Source of the DNA: Burkholderiales bacterium
GTDB lineage: Bacteria; Pseudomonadota; Gammaproteobacteria; Burkholderiales; Casimicrobiaceae
Reading direction: 5' to 3'
Length of the DNA stretch: 33,892 nt
Assembly: GCA_020845855.1 (NCBI GenBank)
Contig: JADLEZ010000369.1
Span: forward strand, 1-33,892
Numbering within the stretch: position 1 is the first letter of the stretch; each line of letters opens with the position of its first letter. This document shows positions 26,069 through 32,797 of this stretch, one piece after another. The notes below the pieces were generated by a model, which saw only the letters and a list, made by a program, of their open reading frames with translations, was not told the origin of the DNA and made no database searches. The translations under genes were made by a program, and so were the position numbers.

Positions 26069-26082
26069 TTGATACGCATCAA
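26069..26082. promoter_or_regulatory. Perfect FNR-type operator before selenoprotein copy 1
   Basis: TTGATACGCATCAA matches TTGAT-N4-ATCAA at all ten positions. It is 62 bases upstream of the selenoprotein ATG and covers the stop codon of the selB copy transcribed before it (26079-26081). At the class II spacing the transcript would begin near 26034, with a weak -10 (AACGAT on the minus strand). It would give the selenoprotein-selA-selC part a promoter of its own. Possible binding proteins are FNR, DNR or other CRP/FNR members; none is encoded here. Confidence 0.65.
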
Positions 26083-27953
26083 GCAAGCATCCGATGAGTA
26101 TCGCCCACCCTGCGCGCCAAGCCCACCCGATTGAAATACTCCAGGACTTGAATTGCGCGCTGGCGCCCGAGCTGCGTGCGATCGCGAAATTCGGCGGCCG
26201 TGACGCAGCCTCCCGCGGCGGCCGCGGATCGGTGCGCAATCGCCGCCAGCGTCGCCATCTGGGCGCGGGAAAAGTACAGGTCCTCGACGATCTGGTGCAG
26301 CTCGCCACGCTGCGCGAGACGTGCGAGCGACGTGCGTACGGCGGATTCCGGCTCGCCCGCTTCCCGCGCAAGGTCGCGCACCCAGGCTCCGCGGCGAGCA
26401 TTCGCGATCATGGGCGAAACCCGCTCCGCGATCCGCCCGTCTTCCGCGGACAGCGTCGCGCCATGCGCGGGCAACTGCACGAATGCCCCTCGAATGACGA
26501 TGTCGTCCCGGCGCTGCAAACGAGCGAGGATCTCGCGCCAAAGCGGCTCGGGCAGTCGCGGCGCGATCGACCGGCGCAGGCTGCCCGCATCGGGACCCGG
26601 CTCGTCAGGCCGCTTGGCGTGCCATGCGGCGAGGCTCTCGAGCGCCGCTTGCTCGATGTCGCGAACATGCCGCGCGGCGAGCGCCCAATTGCCCTGGCTG
26701 CCGGCGCGTGCCAGGACGCCGCGCGCATCGAGTTTCACGGGACGGCCTTGCGCGGCGGCGAAGCGATCGAGGTCGAGTCCCTGCTCACGCCGTGCGAGGA
26801 GCGTCTCGGCACGCGCCGACACGTCGGACAATGCCAGCGCGTCGAGCTCGGCCAGGCGCTGGGGTGTGCGCCGGCACCGCTTTTGTCCGAACGGGTCCAG
26901 CACGATACCGCCGGCGATCGTGCGGCTGCCCGAGGCATCGCGCAAGACGACGCGGTCGCCGTGCCACGCACATATCGACGAGCGCAACACGAGTTGCACG
27001 CGCGCCGATGCGCGAGGCTCGACGAATTCGCCGTCGAGTATGGCGACAGTGCCGAGCGCCGATGCCGTACCGATGTGGGCGCGTATCGGCGCTCCGGTAC
27101 GCAAGGTCCGCTCCTCGGCCCGCCACAGCACCAGGCTCGCGTCCAGACGATCAGTCGCCAAGGCCGCCGCCGGCGCCACCAGCCACTGCCCGCGCTTGAC
27201 CTGCTCGCGCGCCAATCCGGCGAGCGCGATGCCGCAGCGCTCGCCGGCGCTCGCGCTTCGCACCGCGCGGCTCTGAGCATGCAGGCTGCGCACGCGAACC
27301 CGAATCGAGCCCGGCATGAGCAGCAGTTCCTCGCCGACGGACACGCACCCCGCGTGCACCGTGCCCGTTGCCACCGTTCCCACTCCGTTGAGCGTAAACG
27401 CACGATCGACGGCGAGTCGAAACCATCGGTCGTCCGTGCGCCGGCCGGCAGCACGCGACGCGGCATCCAGAAGGCGGATCTTCAGCTCGGCCAGTCCTCG
27501 ACCGGTCCGCACCGAAGCCGGCACGACCGGAGCGCCCGCCAGAGGTGTGCCTTCGAGCAGTGCGGCGATCTGGTTCCCTACGTCCTCCACGCGCTGCGCT
27601 TCCACGCGGTCCGTCTTCGTCACGACCGCCACACCGCGCGCGATTCCCAGCAGGGACAAGATGGCGAGATGCTCGCGCGTCTGCGGCATCACGCCATCGT
27701 CCGCGGCCACCACCAGGAGGCCGAAGTCGATCCCCGTGGCGCCGGCCAGCATGGTATGCACCAAACGCTCATGGCCCGGGACGTCGACAAAGCCGATGCG
27801 GCGGTCGCCGCCGGCGTCGAGATAGGCATAGCCGAGCTCGATGCTGATCCCGCGCTTTTTTTCCTCCGGCAGGCGATCCGTATCCACACCCGTCAGCGCG
27901 TGGATCAGCGCCGTCTTACCGTGATCGATGTGGCCGGCCGTTCCGACGATCAT
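26079..27953 (-). CDS. selB: Selenocysteine-specific elongation factor SelB (second copy)
   Basis: A 624-residue SelB, clearly a full and intact gene. GTPase motifs: GHIDHGKT (7-14), DVPGHE (57-62), TKTD (112-115), with the SelB hallmark TGVDTDRLPEEKKRGISIELGYA. The EF-Tu-like barrels contain LNGVGTVATGTVHAG. The C-terminal winged helices (AEFRDRTQLGRQRAIQVLEYFNRVGLARRVGDTHR, quoted in part) are those expected to bind SECIS RNA. It agrees with the plus-strand SelB mostly in the GTPase domain and much less in the C-terminal half, so the two are not a recent duplication. It sits between the thioredoxin-reductase-like gene and selenoprotein copy 1, all on one strand. No strong Shine-Dalgarno is seen. 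Confidence 0.95.
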   Translation of the reverse strand: MIVGTAGHIDHGKTALIHALTGVDTDRLPEEKKRGISIELGYAYLDAGGDRRIGFVDVPGHERLVHTMLAGATGIDFGLLVVAADDGVMPQTREHLAILSLLGIARGVAVVTKTDRVEAQRVEDVGNQIAALLEGTPLAGAPVVPASVRTGRGLAELKIRLLDAASRAAGRRTDDRWFRLAVDRAFTLNGVGTVATGTVHAGCVSVGEELLLMPGSIRVRVRSLHAQSRAVRSASAGERCGIALAGLAREQVKRGQWLVAPAAALATDRLDASLVLWRAEERTLRTGAPIRAHIGTASALGTVAILDGEFVEPRASARVQLVLRSSICAWHGDRVVLRDASGSRTIAGGIVLDPFGQKRCRRTPQRLAELDALALSDVSARAETLLARREQGLDLDRFAAAQGRPVKLDARGVLARAGSQGNWALAARHVRDIEQAALESLAAWHAKRPDEPGPDAGSLRRSIAPRLPEPLWREILARLQRRDDIVIRGAFVQLPAHGATLSAEDGRIAERVSPMIANARRGAWVRDLAREAGEPESAVRTSLARLAQRGELHQIVEDLYFSRAQMATLAAIAHRSAAAAGGCVTAAEFRDRTQLGRQRAIQVLEYFNRVGLARRVGDTHRMLA

Positions 27954-28018
27954 GGTGAGCCGGAATCACGAACGATACCGCGATGCCGGGATGGCGGCGG
28001 AGTAGCGCCGGTGAAGTT

Positions 28019-28939
28019 TCACTGCTTCAGCTCATCCAGGTAGCGTCGTGCCGCCGCGGCGGCTGCCGCCCCGTCGCTCACGGCGGCGGCCACCGAGCGC
28101 GGAGAGCCGCGCCGGATGTCGCCGGCGGCGAAGATACCCCTCACGCGGGTCGTACCGTTTTCGCCGATCGCGACGTGCCCGTCCTCCTCCAGCCCGAGCA
28201 CGTCGCGCAAGTACGCCGTCGCCGGAACGAAGCCGACGTGCACGAGAACGCCGTCCACCGCCAGCAGCGCGTTGCGTTCCCCTTCTGCGATTTGCAGTCC
28301 GGTCACGAACCCCTCGCCGCGCACTTCGAGCGGCCGCACGGCGCAGCGGATGTCGAGCTTCGGATGCGCCTGCGCGCGCTCCTTGATAGCCGCGGGCGCG
28401 CTCAGTTGCGCCGCCGCCTCGAGCACATAGACCTTGGCGGCGTGCTTCGCCAGCAGCATCGCCTCGACCAGGCCGGCGCGGCCGCCGCCGCAGACCGCAA
28501 CCGTTTTCCCGGTGTACAGGCCGGCGTCGCAGGCCGCACAGTGGATCATCCCCTTGCCGGCGAGCGCCTGCTCGCCGGGCACGCCCAGCGGCTTCGACTG
28601 CAGGCCGCCGGCAAGCACGAGGACCGAAGCGCTGTAGGCCTTGCCGTCGCTGCACGTCACTGCCTTCATGCGCGAGTACGACTCGACCTCGACGACCTCC
28701 CCGTGCTGCAGGCGCACGCCGCTTTCCTTCGCGTGGTCGATCATGCGCGCCGCAAGCTCATTGCCGGTGACCCTTTCGCCCTGCGCGGGGTAGTGCATCA
28801 CCCACTCGAGGTTCATCACCCAGCCGCCGAAGGATTCCTTCTCGAGCAGCAACACCTCGCGGCCCGCCTGCGCGAGATCGGCCGCAGCCGACAGTCCCGC
28901 CGGCCCGCCGCCGATCACGATCGCGTCGCGGTGCGTCAC
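28019..28939 (-). CDS. Thioredoxin-reductase-like FAD/NAD(P)H flavoprotein
   Basis: A 306-residue protein of the thioredoxin reductase fold. FAD motif IVIGGGPAGLSAAADLAQAG (from residue 7), redox pair CAAC at 134-137 (IHCAACDAGLY), nucleotide motif VAVCGGGRAGLVEA (from 147) and the closing FAD motif RGIFAAGDIRRGS. Both Cys of CxxC are present, so it can pass electrons from NAD(P)H to a thiol partner. GTG start: its first four bases, GTGA, overlap the TGA stop of selenoprotein copy 2, so the two are translated together. The best guess for its partner is therefore that selenoprotein's U-G-S-C centre, although a thioredoxin elsewhere in the genome is possible. FFRP-like ferredoxin-NADP reductases share the fold but lack the CxxC. 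Confidence 0.88.
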   Translation of the reverse strand: MTHRDAIVIGGGPAGLSAAADLAQAGREVLLLEKESFGGWVMNLEWVMHYPAQGERVTGNELAARMIDHAKESGVRLQHGEVVEVESYSRMKAVTCSDGKAYSASVLVLAGGLQSKPLGVPGEQALAGKGMIHCAACDAGLYTGKTVAVCGGGRAGLVEAMLLAKHAAKVYVLEAAAQLSAPAAIKERAQAHPKLDIRCAVRPLEVRGEGFVTGLQIAEGERNALLAVDGVLVHVGFVPATAYLRDVLGLEEDGHVAIGENGTTRVRGIFAAGDIRRGSPRSVAAAVSDGAAAAAAARRYLDELKQ

Positions 28940-30576
28940 TGCCACGCGTCGACCCGCGCCGAAGACGGGCGCGACATTTGCCATGCCTGCGCGAAGGCGT
29001 TCGTCTCGCCGCCGGCAACGATGATCCGGATCGACCCTTCCGGGTACACCGGGAAGCGGTCGTGCGGCTGCAGCTTCAGGATGTCGGGCGACCAGACGGC
29101 CTTTTTGCCGTACCAGTCGTGTCCCATGAGGACCGGCTCGATGATCGGCACGTAGAAATGATCGGACTGGAACTGCGCGCGCGTTCTGGTGGCGCGCGCG
29201 CGGATGTACGCCTCGGCCGCCTGCTTGCTGTAGCCCTTCGCGGCGATGCGCCGCGCCGATCTCGGATCCACGATGAACATGGCGCCGCTCGGCAGCTCGT
29301 ACTGGGCGATCGCCTCGGCCATGGAATCCATGCCGCGCTCCACGTCGTCCTGCAGCCAGGCGAAGGGGCCGCTGTGGCTCCAGCCGCCGGTCATGACGGT
29401 AACCACGCTGTCTTCGCGCTGGTAGCCCTGCGCGACGTGGAACGGCTCCCAGGGGCTGCGCTCCTCGTTCTCGGCGAACGCGAAGCTGTACTTGGCCGGA
29501 TTGCCGATGCTGCTCATGTCGTTGACGCCGCTGCGCGAGCCGCCGAGACAGATGATGGCGAGCCTGAGGAAGCGGCCGATCGTGGCGTTCGCCTGGTTGC
29601 CGGTTCCGGAGCCGAGCGCGTTGACGCCCGCGTTCATGCCGATCCTGCGCGCGGCCGGCCCGTTGACCACCACCGAGAAGCAGAGCGAGGTCGTGGAGCG
29701 GATCGTGGAGGAGAACCAATCCTTGTCGAACGCCTGGACGAGCGCGAGCAGCACGGGCAGCGCCCGCGGCTCACACCCTGCCATCACCCCCACGACGGCA
29801 ACCTTCTCGACGGTGACGGTGTAGCTCTCCGGAAGCATGCGGGTCGTCACCACCTCGTCGGGTGCATGGCTCGTGCACGCGAGCATCTCGCGCACCGCTT
29901 TGTCGGTGGGCGGGATGATGGGCAGGCCGTCCGACCAGCCGCGCTTGCAGAAGAACCGGTTCACCTCGGCGAGCGTGCCCTCGAACGCGACGCGTCCCGG
30001 CCGCTCGATCGCAAGCGGCGGCGGCGAGCGCTCGGCCTCGGTGAGCGGCCGCGTCAGGGCATCGACCAACTGCGGCAGGATGTTCGGCAACTCGGCGTCG
30101 CTCACCTCGCCGCAGGGATGCGGGACGAGCACCCGGCGAAGCTGCGGCATCCCCTCCTTGTCGCAGGTGATCTGCGTGTCCGCCTCGAACCCCCGGTCGA
30201 CGATGAAAACGCCGGGAACACCGCGCTTTTCGAGCTCCATGGTCCAGTGGGCACCCCACATGGAACACGACCCTCAGGCAGCGCAGCCGTAGATGACCGC
30301 GTGGCCCTTGTGCGCAATCTCGTCCCACAGCGCCGGGTCGTCGGCCATGAAAGCCGTGGCCTTGTGGACGAACACCGTCTTCACGCCAGCGACCCGCTTC
30401 GCCAGCGCATCGGCAACCTTCTTCATAAAACTATCCGCGCCGCCGATGAACTGGCTGATGCAATAGACCGTGCTTCCCTCGAGGCTTTCGAGCCGCGCCG
30501 CCAGCGAAACGGTGGGCACTTCCTGCTGCTCGCCGGCGGGATCGAGCACCGTGTAGATCGGTTCGTCTTCCATCAT
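28936..30576 (-). CDS. UGSC-family selenoprotein (copy 2), Sec at codon 101
   Basis: The frame runs for 546 residues if the in-frame TGA at 30274-30276 is read as selenocysteine, giving YGCAA-U-GSCSMW. Without that, the gene splits into a 100-residue piece and a 440-residue piece in the same frame. AGGA lies 8 bases before the ATG pair. The layout matches copy 1: an alpha/beta N-part (LESLEGSTVYCISQF, HAVIYGCAAUGSC, VPGVFIVDRGFEAD) and a long C-part with EVNRFFCKRGWSDGLPIIPPTDKAVREML (quoted in part), VEKVAVVGVMAGCEPRALP and NPAKYSFAFAENEERSPW. Here a Cys three residues before the Sec gives C98-A-A-U101-G-S-C104, a second possible redox partner lacking in copy 1. It follows two Bug-type binding proteins by 21 bases. 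Molecular function unknown. Confidence 0.92.
30243..30276 (-). promoter_or_regulatory. UGA-Sec codon and SECIS hairpin, copy 2
   Basis: With U of the UGA (30276) as base 1, TCCA (13-16) pairs with TGGA (31-34), U17 is bulged, GTGGG (18-22) pairs with CCCAC (26-30), and the tip holds G23-U24-G25. A bulged U below a short upper stem, with G-U at the tip, is the arrangement that SelB recognises in the E. coli fdhF SECIS, and the positions agree closely. This is strong support for selenocysteine insertion. Confidence 0.82.
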
Positions 30577-30597
30577 AGTCCGCGTCCTGTTGCGTGA

Positions 30598-31575
30598 TCA
30601 ATCGGTCTTGATGTTGCTGGCCTTGATGACCTTCGCCCACTTGCCGACCTCGGCACGCACGTAAACGTCGAACTCGTCCGGCGTGGACCCGACCACCTGC
30701 GCGCCGAGCTTTTCGAGCTGCGCCTTGACCTCCGGCTTGTTGATGCCCCGCGTGACGTCCCGCTGGATCTTGTCGATGATCGGCCGCGGCGTGCCGGTGC
30801 GTACCATCAACCCGAGAAAGCTCGCCACGGCAAATCCCGGAATCGTGTCGGCGATCAGCGGGTATTCCTTGATGTCGGCCGGCCGCGTGCTCGCGGCCAG
30901 GGCGAGAATCCTGACCTTGCCCTGATCGGCCAGGGCCTTTGCCGACGCGTAGGCGTTGAACATGGTGTCTACGCGTCCGGCCACGAGGTCGAGCATCGCG
31001 GCGGGGCTGCCGTTGTAGGGCACCATCATGACGTCGATCCCCGCCTCGATCTTGAGCATCTCGCCCGCGAGATGCGAGGCCGATCCCAGCAGCGGCGAGG
31101 CGCAGGTTACCTTGCCCGGTTGCGCTTTCGCATACGCGATCAGCTCGCCGACCGTCTTGTAGGGTGCGGCTGGATGGGCGATCAGCACCATCGGCAGGTT
31201 GACGAGCTGGGTGACGAAAGCGAAATCCCGGAGCGTGTTGTAAGGGATGGTTGCCGCATGCAGCGTCGGGTGGATCACGAACGTGGAGGTGTCGAGGAGG
31301 ATGTCCTGCCCGTCGGGCGCCGACTTGGCCACCGTGCTGGCGGCAATCTGCCCGCCCGCTCCCACCTGGTTCAGGACGACGACCGGCTGACCCCATGCCT
31401 CCTGCAGCTGATGCGCCACGATACGCGCGACGACATCTCCCAGGCCGCCGGGTGCACTGCCCACGACCACGCGGACCACGCCATTCGGGTAGGCTTGCGC
31501 CGCCGCCGGATGAGGCGCGCCGAGCATCAGCGTGCACAGGCCTGCGATAACCGCGAATCGCGCCAAGTGCTTCAT
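30598..31575 (-). CDS. Bug-family (TctC-like) periplasmic binding protein, second of pair
   Basis: A 325-residue exported protein of the Bug/tripartite tricarboxylate receptor family. Signal peptide: MKHLARFAVIAGLCTLML, cleavage probably after AAAQA. Family motifs: VRVVVGSAPGGLGDVVARIVAHQL, VVLNQVGAGGQIAASTVAKSAPDG, TCASPLLGSASHLAGEML, VDTMFNAYASAKALADQGKVRILALAASTRP (quoted in part) and MVRTGTPRPIIDKI. It closely resembles the protein encoded just before it, from tandem duplication. No TctA/TctB membrane genes are near, which is common for this family; such orphan receptors may serve a transporter elsewhere or a sensing role. Its stop lies 21 bases before selenoprotein copy 2, so it is in that operon. 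Ligands of relatives are carboxylates and similar small molecules. Confidence 0.9.
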   Translation of the reverse strand: MKHLARFAVIAGLCTLMLGAPHPAAAQAYPNGVVRVVVGSAPGGLGDVVARIVAHQLQEAWGQPVVVLNQVGAGGQIAASTVAKSAPDGQDILLDTSTFVIHPTLHAATIPYNTLRDFAFVTQLVNLPMVLIAHPAAPYKTVGELIAYAKAQPGKVTCASPLLGSASHLAGEMLKIEAGIDVMMVPYNGSPAAMLDLVAGRVDTMFNAYASAKALADQGKVRILALAASTRPADIKEYPLIADTIPGFAVASFLGLMVRTGTPRPIIDKIQRDVTRGINKPEVKAQLEKLGAQVVGSTPDEFDVYVRAEVGKWAKVIKASNIKTD

Positions 31576-31593
31576 GTCTTCCCCCTCGACCGG

Positions 31594-32577
31594 TCAGTTG
31601 ACCTTGATCTTCGCCGCCTTGACCACCTTCGCCCACTTGACGATCTCGGCCCGCACGAAGGCGTCGAACTCGTCCGGGGTGGAGCCGACGATGTACATGC
31701 CCTGCTTTTCGAGCTGCGCCCTGACCTCCGGTTTCTTCATGGCCGCCGCCATGTCGCGCTGGATCTTGTCGATGATCGGCCGCGGCGTGCCCGAGCGCAC
31801 CATCAGCCCGAAGAAACTGGTGACGCCGAATCCCGGAATCGTCTCGGCGATCACCGGGTACTGCTTCAGATCCGCCGGCCGGGTGCTCGAGGCGAAGGCG
31901 ATGACCTTGATCTTGCCCTGCTCGACGAAGGGCTGGACGGCCGCCCAGGAGTTGAACATGGTGTCCACACGCCCAGCCACGAGGTCGAGCATGGCGGGCC
32001 CGCTTCCCTTGTACGACACGTGCAGCATGTCGATCCCCGCTTCGATCTTGAGCATCTCGCCGGCCAGATGCGAAGCGGAGCCCAGGAGCGGCGTGGCGTA
32101 GGTGACCTTGCCCGGGTGCGCCTTGGCATACGCGATCAACTCGGGCAGGGTGTTGAAAGGCGCCTCGGCATGGGCAACCAGCACGACATGCTGGGTGAAC
32201 AGCAGCGTGACGAAGGCGAAGTCCTTGAGGGTGTCGAACGGGATCGTTTCTGCGTGCAGCGTCGGATTGATCACGAACGACGTGGTGTCGACGAGGATGT
32301 GCCGCCCGTCGGGCGCCGACTTGGCCACCGTGTTGGCGGCAATCAGGCCGCCCGCCCCGACCTGATTCAGCGTGACGACGGGCTGACCCCATGCCTCCTG
32401 CAAGTTATGGGCGACGATGTTGCGCGCGACGAAGTCCCCCGGACCGCCCGCCGGACCACCCACCAGCACGTTGACCACGCCGGCCGGGTAAGCCTGCTGC
32501 GCCGCCGCCGGCCCGGCCACGCCGAGCCCGAGCATGCACAAGCCCGTAAGGAAGGCGATCCGCTTCCAGAGTTTCAT
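31594..32577 (-). CDS. Bug-family (TctC-like) periplasmic binding protein, first of pair
   Basis: A 327-residue exported protein. Signal peptide MKLWKRIAFLTGLCMLGLGVAG with cleavage after PAAAQ. Mature motifs as in the next gene: VNVLVGGPAGGPGDFVARNIVAHNLQEAWGQPVV (quoted in part), NQVGAGGLIAANTVAKSAPDG, YATPLLGSASHLAGEMLKIEAGIDMLHVSYKGSGPAMLDLVAGRVDTMFN (quoted in part). The ATG has AGGAGG 8 bases upstream; an earlier in-frame start 24 bases before would place residues ahead of the signal peptide. First gene of the run that leads through the selenoprotein and Sec-decoding genes to tRNA-Sec. A FNR-like box lies about 120 bases upstream. Confidence 0.9.
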   Translation of the reverse strand: MKLWKRIAFLTGLCMLGLGVAGPAAAQQAYPAGVVNVLVGGPAGGPGDFVARNIVAHNLQEAWGQPVVTLNQVGAGGLIAANTVAKSAPDGRHILVDTTSFVINPTLHAETIPFDTLKDFAFVTLLFTQHVVLVAHAEAPFNTLPELIAYAKAHPGKVTYATPLLGSASHLAGEMLKIEAGIDMLHVSYKGSGPAMLDLVAGRVDTMFNSWAAVQPFVEQGKIKVIAFASSTRPADLKQYPVIAETIPGFGVTSFFGLMVRSGTPRPIIDKIQRDMAAAMKKPEVRAQLEKQGMYIVGSTPDEFDAFVRAEIVKWAKVVKAAKIKVN

Positions 32578-32695
32578 GACTTTCTCCTCCTGCGCGACCA
32601 CGTACGGTTTTCGGCCTGTTCGAGTGGTCGGAACGCCGCATCCTTGGACAAGGGCGCGTCAGCGGCTAATGAACCCTCATTTCGCAATGCGCCCC

Positions 32696-32709
32696 TTGAC
32701 CTTGATCAA
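32696..32709. promoter_or_regulatory. FNR-type operator in the divergent region before the selenoprotein operon
   Basis: TTGACCTTGATCAA matches TTGAT-N4-ATCAA in 9 of 10 bases. It sits in the 220-base gap between the first Bug gene (minus) and the LivJ-type gene (plus). On the plus strand the same bases could serve as part of a -35 (TTGACC, 17-base spacer, TCATAT at 32719), in which case a bound regulator would block that promoter while being well placed to activate the minus-strand operon. Direction of effect is inferred. Nothing else is recognised in this gap. Confidence 0.5.
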
Positions 32710-32797
32710 TGAATGCGTTCATATTCCGAGATGAACTACCGGTTTGCGGAAGTTGCCTGCTCACCACCGCACCAACCCCTTTAGGAGGGCGTCGTTC

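Noticed and set aside
28019-28021. TGA at the end of the reductase-like gene as another Sec codon
   Set aside because: The following codons give no conserved motif, the protein is already of normal length for the fold, and no hairpin is evident.
28936-30576. Separate 100-aa and 440-aa genes at selenoprotein copy 2
   Set aside because: Same frame with one TGA between; the would-be start of the second piece is 5 codons after the TGA and has no ribosome site; an fdhF-like hairpin follows the TGA.
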